Part shown: one piece after another, positions 30,567 through 43,545 of the stretch
Position numbering within the stretch: the first letter of the stretch is position 1
Layout of the letters: every line of letters begins with the position of its first letter
DNA from: Thermococcus sp. MAR1
Lineage (GTDB): Archaea; Methanobacteriota_B; Thermococci; Thermococcales; Thermococcaceae
Direction: 5' to 3'
DNA: 64,000 nucleotides
Assembly (NCBI RefSeq): GCF_012027305.1
Contig: NZ_SNUF01000003.1
Location: forward strand, 124,001 to 188,000
Made by a program: the position numbers and the translations under genes
The notes under the pieces: model-generated
The model's input: only the letters and a program-made list of their open reading frames with translations
What the model was told of the DNA's origin: nothing
Databases searched by the model: none

Positions 30567-31406
30567 ATGTTCGTGGTTGGGAGCGGTGCCAGGCATCTGG
30601 AGGATGAGCTGAGAGCTCTCGGCGGTGAGGTTCTCAACGTTGAAATAAAGCGGTTCCCGGACGGTGAGAAGTACGTTAGGGTCATGGGTTCTTCGGAGGA
30701 GGTTACGGTTGTTCAGTCCACTTTTGCCCCCCAGGACGAGCATCTGGTCGAACTCATCCTGCTCGCTGATGCGCTGCGCGAGAGGGGAGTTCAGAAGCTC
30801 AGGGCGGTCGTTCCGTACCTTGCCTACTCGAGACAGGATAGGGTCACGAAGGACGGCGAGCCTGTAAGCGTGAGGGCGGTGATGAGAACCCTCGCGGTTT
30901 ACTACGACGAGCTCTACGTCTTTGACCTTCACAACCCCGAAACGCTGAGGTTTTTCCCCGGGAAGGCAGTCAACCTTTCCCCAGCGAGGGCTGTAGCCGA
31001 GTACTTTGGCGAGAAGCTCGGTGAGGGCGTTGTTCTCGCCCCTGACAAAGGCGCCCTTGGAAGGGCAAAGGCCGTTGCCGAAAAGCTGGGCCTTGAGTAC
31101 AGCCACTTCCACAAGGTTCGCATCTCTCCGACGGAGGTTCAGATGAAGCCGGTTGACGTTGATGTTAAGGGAAAGAACGTGCTCATAGTTGACGACATCA
31201 TAAGCACGGGAGGGACCATGATCAGGGCCGCAAACCTGCTCAGGGACATGGGCGCGGAGAAAGTTTTCGTCGCTGCAACTCACGGAGTTTTTGCGGAAGG
31301 GGCAATAGAGAGGGTGAGCAAAGCCGTTGACGAGCTCGCCGTCACGAACACCATACCCACTCCCGTCTCAAAGATAAGCATAGTGCCCGATATACTGAAG
31401 CTGTGA
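30567..31406 (+). CDS. prs: Ribose-phosphate pyrophosphokinase
   Basis: Makes PRPP from ribose 5-phosphate and ATP for nucleotide, histidine and tryptophan synthesis. 279 residues, the short archaeal form. The FPDGEKYVR flexible-region motif, [13 protein letters not shown] and the PRPP loop [10 protein letters not shown] are present. I start at ATG 30567 because GAGGTG sits 6 bp ahead; an ATG at 30561 is also in frame. Confidence 0.94.
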   Translation: MFVVGSGARHLEDELRALGGEVLNVEIKRFPDGEKYVRVMGSSEEVTVVQSTFAPQDEHLVELILLADALRERGVQKLRAVVPYLAYSRQDRVTKDGEPVSVRAVMRTLAVYYDELYVFDLHNPETLRFFPGKAVNLSPARAVAEYFGEKLGEGVVLAPDKGALGRAKAVAEKLGLEYSHFHKVRISPTEVQMKPVDVDVKGKNVLIVDDIISTGGTMIRAANLLRDMGAEKVFVAATHGVFAEGAIERVSKAVDELAVTNTIPTPVSKISIVPDILKL

Positions 31407-31415
31407 GGTGGGGCA

Positions 31416-31709
31416 ATGGCCAGGGCGTCTTCTCTCATCGCCCCCTTAACCTTTCTGACATTTTTTGGAGCCGGATTCTTAATGGTGGTTTCTTTCTTCG
31501 TGGTTGATAGTCTGGGATCGGTGATTCCCTTCGCGGACGGCTTCTCCATGGTCCTCTCTCTTCTGATTCTCCTCCCGCTGACGAAGCATCTCTTCATCTC
31601 TATTGGGGTGGAGGACGGAAACGCCGGAAAGCTTGCCCTCCTGGTCGGCCTCCTCGCGGTTCTGGTGTTCTACGTGACAATACCGAGGGCCTGCGGGTGG
31701 TGCCGCTGA
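31416..31709 (+). CDS. Small membrane protein of unknown function
   Basis: 97 residues with three hydrophobic segments (about 7-30, 42-55 and 70-88) and the short cysteine pair RACGWC near the end. No family recognised. It follows prs by 9 bp behind GAGGTGGGG and overlaps the next gene by one base, so all three are one transcript ending just before the rRNA operon. Confidence 0.55.
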   Translation: MARASSLIAPLTFLTFFGAGFLMVVSFFVVDSLGSVIPFADGFSMVLSLLILLPLTKHLFISIGVEDGNAGKLALLVGLLAVLVFYVTIPRACGWCR

Positions 31710-31975
31710 TGAAGAGAATCACAATCTATACCATTGGTTTCGTCCTCATGACGCTTATCGCGGCAGTTAATTTCGTCCTCTTTGTGGGGAGGCTTGCTCC
31801 ATTGAGGGGACGGTGGATTCCTTTCTTGGTTTCACTTCCGATGGTGGCACTCGGCGGCTACGTTGGGTGGGCAACGGGAAGGGGTCTCGGGCTGAGTCAC
31901 GATGATGCGGTCGAGATGGGAGTTGTTGTTTCAGTGGTCTCTGGTTTTCTGCTCCTCGTCTTTTTCACCCTCTGA
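31709..31975 (+). CDS. Small membrane protein of unknown function
   Basis: 88 residues, also with three hydrophobic segments, and no recognised motif. Its ATG overlaps the stop of the preceding gene (TGATG), so the two small proteins are coupled and may act together in the membrane. It is the last gene before the rRNA leader. Confidence 0.55.
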   Translation: MKRITIYTIGFVLMTLIAAVNFVLFVGRLAPLRGRWIPFLVSLPMVALGGYVGWATGRGLGLSHDDAVEMGVVVSVVSGFLLLVFFTL

Positions 31976-32355
31976 CCGTGCAAAAATTTTTGACATTTTA
32001 ATGTCTAATATTGTGCAATTTAACGGCGTCTTTTGACAGCTCCTTTTTCAAAAATCTGACCAAAAATCCGTTTTGCAAAAATTTTTCACTGTGGGGGTTC
32101 ACCCCTATTGGGTGGAGCGCCCGAACAGGGCGCGAAACACCCGGGCGCCAAGACGGCGGCGTCGGGGGGACAGGGTGCAAAGCACCCACTCATGAACCCC
32201 GCCCTCCAGCCCGGGTCACAAAAGGTGCGCTCCCGAGGAAACGCCGAAAGGCGGACCCCTCGGGGGTAAGGCAGGCCCGACATCCCGACTAAACCCCGGA
32301 CGGATATTTGGTACTTCCCCTTGAGGGAAGTCCCACCGGCCGTACTCCTTGCTCA
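31976..32355 (+). promoter_or_regulatory. rRNA operon promoter and leader region
   Basis: This 380-bp gap has no protein gene. The AT-rich first third carries a 12-bp direct repeat GCAAAAATTTTT at 31980-31991 and 32075-32086, and between the copies a near-perfect palindrome GACATT-TT-AATGTC at 31992-32005. The promoter of the rRNA operon must lie here, but I could not fix the TATA box. The remaining part is GC-rich leader, including the 5' arm of the 16S processing stem (32270-32305). Confidence 0.6.
32270..32305 (+). other. 5' arm of the 16S rRNA processing stem with bulge-helix-bulge
   Basis: Bases 32270-32286 pair perfectly with 33874-33890 (17 bp), and 32294-32305 pair with 33855-33866 (12 bp). 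Between them GACT (32287-32290) pairs with GGTC (33867-33870), leaving 3-nt bulges AAA (32291-32293) and TAA (33871-33873). That is an exact archaeal bulge-helix-bulge, the substrate of the splicing endonuclease, whose gene is at 15.9 kb. Confidence 0.88.
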
Positions 32356-33843
<1,488 letters not shown>

Positions 33844-33854
33844 ATCGCCGGAAA

Positions 33855-33890
33855 ATCCGTCCGGGGGGTCTAAGGGATGTCGGGCCTGCC
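33855..33890 (+). other. 3' arm of the 16S rRNA processing stem
   Basis: Complements 32270-32305 as described for the 5' arm. It includes the 4-bp central helix GGTC and the TAA bulge. Cleavage by the splicing endonuclease would release pre-16S between the arms. Confidence 0.88.
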
Positions 33891-33896
33891 ATCCGT

Positions 33897-33973
33897 GGGC
33901 CGGTAGCTCAGCCTGGGAGAGCGTCGGCTTTGCAAGCCGAAGGCCCCGGGTTCGAATCCCGGCCGGTCCACCA
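33897..33973 (+). tRNA. tRNA-Ala (UGC) in the 16S-23S spacer
   Basis: A cloverleaf can be drawn directly. Acceptor GGGCCGG pairs with CCGGTCC and contains the G3-U70 wobble that identifies tRNA-Ala. The D arm carries GGTAGCTCAG, the anticodon TGC lies in the loop CTTTGCAAG, and GGTTCGAATCC forms the T arm. CCA is encoded at 33971-33973. Its position between 16S and 23S is typical of Thermococcales. Confidence 0.97.
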
Positions 33974-34041
33974 CGAAGAGGTGCACATCCCAAGCGAAGC
34001 TTGGGGTGGAAGGGTCCTAGGCCCCGAACAGGGGTCACGAT

Positions 34042-34086
34042 GAGGACCGTGCACAGGCCGATTGACCCAAAAAATGCCCAGCCCCC
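34042..34086 (+). other. 5' arm of the 23S rRNA processing stem
   Basis: Bases 34042-34067 pair perfectly with 37149-37174 (26 bp), and 34073-34086 pair with 37130-37143 (14 bp). The internal loop between them can be folded as a bulge-helix-bulge with one C-A mismatch, so it is a likely endonuclease site but less exact than the 16S one. Two small hairpins (33989-34005 and 34021-34034) sit upstream in the spacer. Confidence 0.8.
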
Positions 34087-34098
34087 TGAGTAGGGGGC

Positions 34099-37128
<3,030 letters not shown>

Positions 37129-37129
37129 G

Positions 37130-37174
37130 GGGGGCTGGGCATTTGATAGGTCAATCGGCCTGTGCACGGTCCTC
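37130..37174 (+). other. 3' arm of the 23S rRNA processing stem
   Basis: Complements 34042-34086: 14 bp next to the mature 3' end, a 5-nt internal loop, then a 26-bp uninterrupted helix. After it the sequence becomes AT-richer, and I see no clear terminator before the next gene at 37289. Confidence 0.8.
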
Positions 37175-37288
37175 AAGCCCTTAAATCTCGTTTCCCTTCT
37201 GGTTGATTGCATTGCAATGTTGAACCCTGGTTAGGATGCTTTTCCGCAACCGTTAAAACCCTCCAGCGGAGCTTTTCTTGGTGGTTGA

Positions 37289-37765
37289 ATGAAGCTCTTA
37301 GTTCTTGACCTAGACGGGACACTCTGGGATCACGAAGATGCATCCAGGCTTACGCCGCCATACGAGTTCCACGGCGATTATCTGGTTGATTCTACAGGTG
37401 AGGAACTCCATCTCTTCCATGGAGTCAGGGAGTTCCTCGAATGGGCGGGTGAGAGGTTTGTCCTATCCATTGCCAGCTGGAACGTTGAGGAGAGGGTCAG
37501 GCCGATCCTTGAGGGCTTTGGACTCTGGGACTACTTCGTTTTTCCGAAAATTGAAAACCACCCGAACAAGGCGGATATGATAGCGAGGACACTCAAGGAA
37601 CTGGAACTTTCGGGGTACGATGTTGAGGGAGTAATCTACGTGGACGACAGAGATATTCACATCGAAGACGTTAAAACTACCGTCCCCTCTATTCGGTTCA
37701 TCCACATGTGGAAAGATGCCAAAAGCTTTGAGGAGTTGAGGGAACTTCTTGAGAGGATGGGGTGA
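37289..37765 (+). CDS. Magnesium-dependent phosphatase-1 family protein (HAD)
   Basis: 158-residue HAD-superfamily phosphatase. The nucleophile motif is LDLDGTLWDHED, motif II is SIASWN and the last acidic motif is IYVDDRDIHIED. The WDH and ASWN signatures fit the MDP-1 group, whose proposed substrates are protein phosphotyrosine or sugar phosphates and are unsettled. It is the first gene after the rRNA operon and nearly touches the next gene. Confidence 0.82.
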   Translation: MKLLVLDLDGTLWDHEDASRLTPPYEFHGDYLVDSTGEELHLFHGVREFLEWAGERFVLSIASWNVEERVRPILEGFGLWDYFVFPKIENHPNKADMIARTLKELELSGYDVEGVIYVDDRDIHIEDVKTTVPSIRFIHMWKDAKSFEELRELLERMG

Positions 37766-37769
37766 TAGC

Positions 37770-38336
37770 ATGGAGCTGCTCATCGTTAGGGATAGACGCA
37801 TAGACTACGACGGTTCCGCGATAGGGAGCCACTGGGCCTACAGGAACTTCGGAATACTCGGCAACTCTCTCGTCATCTTCCGGGGAAGGTGCGACGTTAA
37901 GGTTGAGGAGATGATTGACATCGAAGATTTGAGGGCAAGCAAGGAAATCAAGAGCGATGACATGATCCACTACATAATCGAGGTCTTTGACCTTGTCAAT
38001 ACCCTCTTCGCCTCGACGCTCCAGAAGCTTTTCATAGCGAGGCTCTGTGAGGTTTTGGGGGAATACGGTGTGAAGACCTACAGGAAAGGCGATGACATAT
38101 ATGTGAACGGCAAGAAGCTCAGCATCTCGATAGCCACCGTTTCACCGGTCAGCGTCAAGATCCATATCGGGATAAACGTCGAGGCGAAGGGAATCCCAGA
38201 GGGCGTTGATGCCATCGGCCTCAGGGAGCTTGGCATTACTGAGGTCAAGAACTTCATGGAGACGACTGGGAAGGCCCTCGTCGAGGAGTTCAACAAGGTG
38301 AAGAAGGACAGCCTGAAGGTCAGGTGGGCTCAGTAG
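37770..38336 (+). CDS. DUF366 family protein
   Basis: 188 residues from ATG 37770, behind GGGGTGAT, 4 bp after the phosphatase stop. Conserved features: DGSAIGSHWAYRNFGILGNSLVIFRG at the N-terminus and HIGINVEAKGIPEGVDAIGL in the second half. The family is archaeal or bacterial and uncharacterised. The adjacency with an HAD phosphatase suggests co-expression only. Confidence 0.75.
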   Translation: MELLIVRDRRIDYDGSAIGSHWAYRNFGILGNSLVIFRGRCDVKVEEMIDIEDLRASKEIKSDDMIHYIIEVFDLVNTLFASTLQKLFIARLCEVLGEYGVKTYRKGDDIYVNGKKLSISIATVSPVSVKIHIGINVEAKGIPEGVDAIGLRELGITEVKNFMETTGKALVEEFNKVKKDSLKVRWAQ

Positions 38337-38941
38337 AGGAGAAAGAGAACGCTCCCAACCAGCGGAACGGCTAAGTTGTCGTCGACCCAGCCTTGGTATT
38401 CCGCCAGGGTCAGGATGACCGCCCATCCTATTTTTCCAACCGTCCCAGCTTCGAGGAAGAGGAACGCGATTATAGCGGCTGTTATGAGGTAGCCAAGGCT
38501 CCCGGTCCAGTGCTTCTTCAGCTTGACGTTGAAGCCGTGCCTCCTGAAGTAATAGTGCCGTATTATCCCGGTCACGCCGTCGCTGATAGCCATCGCGAGT
38601 AGCAGAGCCGTCGCGTACTCCCTTGGGAGGACCAGCGGAATGACCGAGGCGGAAAAGGCGAAGAAGACCTCCCCGTAGTTGTGCTCTATCTGGTACCATG
38701 AGAACTCCCTCTTTTTGAGGTGCGGCCAGAGCTGAAAAATGCCGAAGACGAAAGCCGCTCCGCTGAAAACCTCTGGGGGTATTTTCTCGTAGTAGAACAT
38801 CAGAACGGCAGGAACTATGCTGAAGTGGATTATCTTCCTGTTCACCCAGGCCCACTCTGGGCCGAGCCTTTTCGTGAGGCCTATGGCGGCAAGTATGAAT
38901 GCAGCGGCGATGCCTGCGTAGATTCCCCAGCTTGGGAGCAT
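38330..38941 (-). CDS. Dolichol/phytol kinase-like CTP-dependent membrane kinase
   Basis: 203 residues with about six hydrophobic segments. Family motifs: NRKIIHFSIVPAVL, AISDGVTGIIRHYYFRR and KKHWTGSLGYLITA, which resemble the polyprenol/phytol kinase (SEC59/VTE5) group. A role in making dolichyl phosphate or recycling isoprenoid alcohols for lipid and glycan synthesis is plausible. The start is ATG 38941 behind GGTGGAAC; a GTG at 38953 is part of that site. It is convergent with DUF366 (7-bp overlap). Confidence 0.7.
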   Translation of the reverse strand: MLPSWGIYAGIAAAFILAAIGLTKRLGPEWAWVNRKIIHFSIVPAVLMFYYEKIPPEVFSGAAFVFGIFQLWPHLKKREFSWYQIEHNYGEVFFAFSASVIPLVLPREYATALLLAMAISDGVTGIIRHYYFRRHGFNVKLKKHWTGSLGYLITAAIIAFLFLEAGTVGKIGWAVILTLAEYQGWVDDNLAVPLVGSVLFLLY

Positions 38942-38974
38942 TCGTTCCACCAAAAAAGAAGAAGGGGGTTGGGG

Positions 38975-39859
38975 TTAATATGAGTTGCCCCCGAAGACCC
39001 TTCCTACGGTCTCCAGAGCCGCTATGAAATCGCTCGCGTGGACGACGATATACCACTCGTCCGTTCTAGTGAGTTCTCCCCGGGATTTTCCGGCCAGTTC
39101 GCCGTAGAGCCCCTGGATTTTAACCCTCGGTTCAGTCGTCGAGAGCTTGAGCGTTATTTCGACGGGCTTCCCGTTCTCCCAGACGATACCGACCTTAAGT
39201 CCTGCCTTCGTTTCCTTCCTCTTCTTCAAGCCGAGTTTGAGGTAGCGGAGCCTCTCCTCAGGAACCCCATTCTCTTTGGCCTTCTCCCTGAGGTACTCGT
39301 CGGCCAAGGTCAGTCCGTGCAGGCCTAAAGAGTAGCCAAAAACCGGAATTCCCAGGTCTTTTCTGCTCCTCCCCTTGTATGCGTAGACCTCTATCCTTCC
39401 GCCGGAGCCCCGAGAGGCAGTGTAAAATCCATTCCCTTTGCCGTTTTGGAATTCAGTGAGGAAGTCCAGAAGCCGTTCGTACGCCGAAAACGGAAGCGAA
39501 AAGCTCGCCCACGTTCCCCAGACCCTCGGAGGAATCGAGGGGAATCCTATTTCCTCAAGGTGGTACTCGACCGGCTTTGGTCTCAGTATCAGGAACCCCT
39601 TATCCGTGGGCTCCAGCTCCAGCAGTGCCCTTTCATCCGGCACCACTGCAAACTTTCCATCGCTTTCAAAGTCTTTGGCCTTCAGGAGCCGGCTCCTCCG
39701 TATTCTTCTTCCCTCCCGCGAACTCACCACTACCGGAATCGGTGTCTTCCTTCCGCTCTCCTTGTCGTAGGGTACTCTGAAACCTGCCTTGAGCAACTCC
39801 TCTTGAATCTCCAGCGATGCCGGGAAGAATACCTGCATCCTCAAAGGTTGTAGCTTCAT
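38975..39859 (-). CDS. Conserved hypothetical protein of unknown function
   Basis: 294 residues, no recognised domain. It has no membrane segment or signal, is rich in Lys and Arg, and carries repeated basic stretches ([32 protein letters not shown]). That composition would suit nucleic acid binding, but this is speculation. The start is ATG 39859 behind AGGAGGCG. It is upstream of the polyprenol-kinase-like gene on the same strand and divergent from lysS. Confidence 0.6.
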   Translation of the reverse strand: MKLQPLRMQVFFPASLEIQEELLKAGFRVPYDKESGRKTPIPVVVSSREGRRIRRSRLLKAKDFESDGKFAVVPDERALLELEPTDKGFLILRPKPVEYHLEEIGFPSIPPRVWGTWASFSLPFSAYERLLDFLTEFQNGKGNGFYTASRGSGGRIEVYAYKGRSRKDLGIPVFGYSLGLHGLTLADEYLREKAKENGVPEERLRYLKLGLKKRKETKAGLKVGIVWENGKPVEITLKLSTTEPRVKIQGLYGELAGKSRGELTRTDEWYIVVHASDFIAALETVGRVFGGNSY

Positions 39860-39990
39860 GGGGACGCCTCCTGTTACTTCCACAGGTAGTTTTACTATTG
39901 TATCTTATAAAATTTTCCATCTCTGAGTTGTCACGAGCGGCCGAGCTTAAGCTTAAAAAGCCCTCAGCGGAGCTAAACCCGGTGGTGAGA

Positions 39991-41571
39991 ATGGTTCACT
40001 GGGCTGATTATATGGCTGAAAAGATCATCAGGGAGCGTGGCGACAAGGATGAATACGTTGTTGAGAGCGGGATAACGCCGAGCGGTTACGTTCACATAGG
40101 GAACTTCAGGGAGTTTTTCACGGCCTATATAGTCGGCCACGCCTTGAGGGACAGGGGTAAGAAGGTTCGTCACATCCACATGTGGGATGACTACGATAGG
40201 TTTAGGAAGGTGCCGAAGAACGTTCCGCCCGAGTGGAAGGAACACCTCACGAAGCCGGTTAGGGAGGTTCCAGACCCCTGGGGCTGCCACGACAGCTACG
40301 CCGAGCACTTCATGGAGCTCTTTGAGAGCGAGGTTGAGAAACTTGGCATTGAGGTGGACTTTCTACACGCCTACGAGCTGTACAAGTCCGGCGAGTACGC
40401 CGAGGAGATAAAGCTCGCCCTGGCCAAGCGCGAAGAGATAAAGGCCATACTCGACAAATACCGTGAGAGGGCCAAGCAGCCGCCCCTCGAAGAGGACTGG
40501 CAGCCGGTCATGATTTACTGCCCGAAGTGCAGGAGAGAAGCCCAGTTCGTTTCGTGGGACGGCGAGTGGAAGGTCTCTTACAAGTGCCCCCACTGCGGTA
40601 GCGAGGGCGAGACCGACATAAGGGACGGCAACGTCAAGCTTCGCTGGCGCGTGGACTGGCCGATGCGCTGGGCGCACTTCAGGGTGGACTTTGAGCCGGC
40701 AGGAAAAGACCACCTGGCAGCTGGTGGCTCGTACGACACTGGCAGAGAGATAGTGGAGAAAGCCTTTGGCTGGCCCGCGCCTATAACGCTCATGTATGAG
40801 TTCGTCGGAATAAAGGGCCAGAAGGGCAAGATGAGCGGTTCAAAGGGCAACGTCATACTCCTCAGCGACCTCTACGAGGTTCTTGAGCCGGGAATAATAC
40901 GCTTCATATACGCCAAGGCGAGACCGAACAAGGAGCTCAAGATAGACCTAGGTCTCGGTCTTCTCAACCTCTACGACGAGTTCGACAAGGTGGAGCGCAT
41001 CTACTTCGGCCTTGAGCGGGCGAAGAACCCGGAGGAGGAAGAGGAGCTCAAGAGAACCTACGAGCTCTCGATGCCGAAGGTTCCCGATAGACTGACCGCG
41101 CAGGCACCCTTCAGGTTCCTTGTTACACTTGTCCAGATGCCCCACCTCGACGAGAGTGGGATAATCCGAGTCCTTCGGGAGCAGGGTCACGTTCCGAGGG
41201 AGCTGAGTGAAGATGACGTCGGGCGCATAAGGCTCCGCATAAGGCTCGCCAAGAACTGGGTTGAGAAGTACGCACCGGAAAATGTGAAGTTCAGCATCTT
41301 GGAAGAGCCGCCCCAAATCGAACTGGGGCCTGAAATCCGGGAGGCCATGGTCGAGGTCGCAGGATGGCTTGAAGCCCACGAGGGCTTCACCGTTGAGGAA
41401 CTCAACAACGCGCTCTTCGATATCGCTAAGAAGCATGAGATTCCGAGCAAGGAGTGGTTCAAAGCGCTTTACAACCTCTTTATTGGCAAGGATCGCGGAC
41501 CGAGACTGGCACCTTTCTTGGCTTCCCTTGACAGGGAATTCGTCATAAAGCGCCTTCGCATGGAGGGATGA
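39991..41571 (+). CDS. lysS: Lysyl-tRNA synthetase, class I
   Basis: Archaeal class I enzyme that charges tRNA-Lys. 526 residues from ATG 39991, behind GGTGGTGAGA. Signature motifs: SGYVHIGNF (HIGH equivalent, HIGN) and KMSGSKGN (KMSKS equivalent). A zinc-binding set CPKC and CPHC lies at about residues 175-200, and a helical anticodon-binding domain follows. A longer frame back to 39817 is not supported. Confidence 0.95.
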   Translation: MVHWADYMAEKIIRERGDKDEYVVESGITPSGYVHIGNFREFFTAYIVGHALRDRGKKVRHIHMWDDYDRFRKVPKNVPPEWKEHLTKPVREVPDPWGCHDSYAEHFMELFESEVEKLGIEVDFLHAYELYKSGEYAEEIKLALAKREEIKAILDKYRERAKQPPLEEDWQPVMIYCPKCRREAQFVSWDGEWKVSYKCPHCGSEGETDIRDGNVKLRWRVDWPMRWAHFRVDFEPAGKDHLAAGGSYDTGREIVEKAFGWPAPITLMYEFVGIKGQKGKMSGSKGNVILLSDLYEVLEPGIIRFIYAKARPNKELKIDLGLGLLNLYDEFDKVERIYFGLERAKNPEEEEELKRTYELSMPKVPDRLTAQAPFRFLVTLVQMPHLDESGIIRVLREQGHVPRELSEDDVGRIRLRIRLAKNWVEKYAPENVKFSILEEPPQIELGPEIREAMVEVAGWLEAHEGFTVEELNNALFDIAKKHEIPSKEWFKALYNLFIGKDRGPRLAPFLASLDREFVIKRLRMEG

Positions 41572-41692
41572 TTTAGTTCTTCAACTTTTTCTGCTCTTTT
41601 TCCGTGGTATTTTCGGGGCTTTTTCAAGCCTGTCGAATTTTCTGGACAACAGGTTTTTATCGCCTCCCTTCCAAGGCCTTCCGGTGGTGCTC

Positions 41693-42277
41693 ATGGAGTT
41701 CAACCTGATAATCACCGGCGTCGGGGGACAGGGTGGTCTGACGCTTTCGAGAATAGTTGGAAACGCAGCGATGAGCGAGGGCTACAACGTCCGCATAGGT
41801 GAGACCCTCGGGATGAGCCAGCGATACGGGAGCGTTCTCAGCTACCTCCGCTTTGGTGAAGAGGTCTACTCACCCCTCATCGAAGAGGGTAAAGCGAACC
41901 TTATGCTCGCCCTTGAACCTGCCGAGGCGCTGAGGAACGCCCGCTTCTTGGGAAAGGACAGCCACGCAGTGGTCAACGCCTACCCAATACACACCGCGAC
42001 GACCCTTGTCGGGAAGGAGAAGTATCCGGAGCTGGGAGAGATAAGGGAGGCCATCGGCAGAATCTGCCCGGTTCACATGCTGAACTTCCAGCGCGAGGCA
42101 GATAGGATAAACCCCAGAACCCTCGGTGTCCTTATGCTCGGCTACGCCTATGGGAAAGGCCTTGTGCCACTCAAGAAGGATTCCCTGCTGGAGGGAATAA
42201 GGCTCACCCTCAGGGAGAAGCTCTGGGAGGTCAACTTCAGGGCCCTTGAGCGTGGAATCGAACTCGCGAAGGGCTGA
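41693..42277 (+). CDS. iorB: Indolepyruvate:ferredoxin oxidoreductase beta subunit
   Basis: Gamma-type 2-oxoacid oxidoreductase subunit that, with IorA, oxidises arylpyruvates from aromatic amino acids to aryl-CoA. 194 residues. Motifs: ITGVGGQGGLTLSRIVG at the N-terminus, RIGETLGMSQRYGSV and NAYPIHTATT. The start is ATG 41693 behind GGTGGT. IorA is usually adjacent; here the next gene is convergent MFS, so iorB stands alone in this window. Confidence 0.85.
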   Translation: MEFNLIITGVGGQGGLTLSRIVGNAAMSEGYNVRIGETLGMSQRYGSVLSYLRFGEEVYSPLIEEGKANLMLALEPAEALRNARFLGKDSHAVVNAYPIHTATTLVGKEKYPELGEIREAIGRICPVHMLNFQREADRINPRTLGVLMLGYAYGKGLVPLKKDSLLEGIRLTLREKLWEVNFRALERGIELAKG

Positions 42278-42290
42278 CTTTTCTTTTCCC

Positions 42291-43457
42291 TCACTCGTTG
42301 TGCTTTATGAAGAAGGCGTAGAATATCGCCGTTGCTATTACATAGAGCGCCGCCGTCGCGTAGAACGGGTAGCTCAGGGACATGCCGAAGAGCAGGCCGC
42401 CGACGTAGTTCCCCCCACCGCGCATGAAGGTTGAAAACGCCCTCCTTATTCCCGCCGCGGTGGCCTTCTCCTCTGTCGAGAAGAAGCCCATCATGAAGGA
42501 GTCGTTTATGGGCCAGACTATGTTCATGAGGATGGAGCGGACGACGTAGAGGGCCGATGCTATCAGGAAGGTCTCTATCGAGGGGAATATCGCGAAGAGA
42601 AAGGCCGCTATGCTCTGGAAGGACGTTATCACCTTCACAGGCCCTATCCTGTGAACCAGCCTTGGAAGGCCGAAGGAACCGAGGCCCATCGCCAGCTGCT
42701 GGAAGAAGAATATCCCGCTTATGGCCGCGAGCGTCTGCCCGAACTGGAGCTTGAAGTAGAGGCTCATGTAGGGTATGGTTATCCCCGCGCCAAAGCCTAT
42801 CAGCGCGCTCGGAAGGGAGAACTTGAGTATCTTGACGACCAGCTCGCGGTTCCAGTTTATCCTTGGATTCTTCACGGGAACGTCGCGGATTATGAGTAAG
42901 GCAGGAATCACGAGAACGAACTGGAGGAGCGCCAGTGAGATGACCAGCCGGTAGGCTATACCCTCGCTCAGCCCAAGCCCTACGAAAAGGCCCGGGGCAA
43001 AACCCGCTATGAGGACTCCCAGGGCGTTGAATATAGTTCCCAGGCCGAAGCTTATCGAGAACGCGTGATGGCGCTTCTCCTCGCCGACCTCCTCGCTGAG
43101 CAGGGCGGTGAAGTTCGGCTGTCTCATCCCCATGTTCGCACCAACGAGGAAGAATCCAAGGGCTAGGACATAGTCGTTTATCGCGGCCACCTGGAGGAGC
43201 CTCCCGGCCAGTCCGAGGAGGGCGGAGATGAGGAGAGTTCTCCGGTAACCAAGCCGAAGGGAAACCTGGCCGGCTATCAGGAAGAACAGTCCCCCCGTGA
43301 ACGTCTGTATCGAGAAAAACGTTCCCATCGCCGCCATATCGTAGCCCAAAACTGCCAGATAGAAGGGCATGATGAATATTGAGAACTGGAGGAAGAGCTG
43401 GCCCGCTGCGTTTGCCGCTATGAGTATCTTTGCGTCTCTGCCGTAGCCCTGGAACAT
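42291..43457 (-). CDS. Major facilitator superfamily transporter
   Basis: 388 residues with about twelve hydrophobic segments. The MFS loop motif is seen as GQVSLRLGYRRTLLI, and SFGLPRLVHRIGP marks the second half. The substrate is unknown; drug, sugar or metabolite export are all possible. It is divergent from a PhoU-type regulator. The promoter has an inverted repeat over the presumed start of transcription, so it may be controlled by a local regulator. Confidence 0.75.
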   Translation of the reverse strand: MFQGYGRDAKILIAANAAGQLFLQFSIFIMPFYLAVLGYDMAAMGTFFSIQTFTGGLFFLIAGQVSLRLGYRRTLLISALLGLAGRLLQVAAINDYVLALGFFLVGANMGMRQPNFTALLSEEVGEEKRHHAFSISFGLGTIFNALGVLIAGFAPGLFVGLGLSEGIAYRLVISLALLQFVLVIPALLIIRDVPVKNPRINWNRELVVKILKFSLPSALIGFGAGITIPYMSLYFKLQFGQTLAAISGIFFFQQLAMGLGSFGLPRLVHRIGPVKVITSFQSIAAFLFAIFPSIETFLIASALYVVRSILMNIVWPINDSFMMGFFSTEEKATAAGIRRAFSTFMRGGGNYVGGLLFGMSLSYPFYATAALYVIATAIFYAFFIKHNE

Positions 43458-43459
43458 GT

Positions 43460-43511
43460 GCTAACGTTAATCTTAGCGTTTATAAGTATATCGAACCGAA
43501 GCCTTTTATAC
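43460..43511. promoter_or_regulatory. Divergent promoter region with inverted repeat over the MFS start
   Basis: On the minus strand a TTATAAA element (about 43481-43488) gives a start of transcription next to the MFS ATG at 43457. GCTAA-N8-TTAGC (43460-43477) covers that point and contains TAACGTTA at its centre. On the plus strand TTTTATAC (about 43504-43511) fits the PhoU-type gene. The repeat is a plausible operator; the binding protein is unknown. Confidence 0.4.
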
Positions 43512-43545
43512 GTAGTCGTTCGTCTATATACCGGCGGTGATATCT

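Noticed and set aside
37175-37288. 5S rRNA behind 23S
   Set aside because: The 114 bases contain no 5S-like sequence; in Thermococcales the 5S gene is unlinked.
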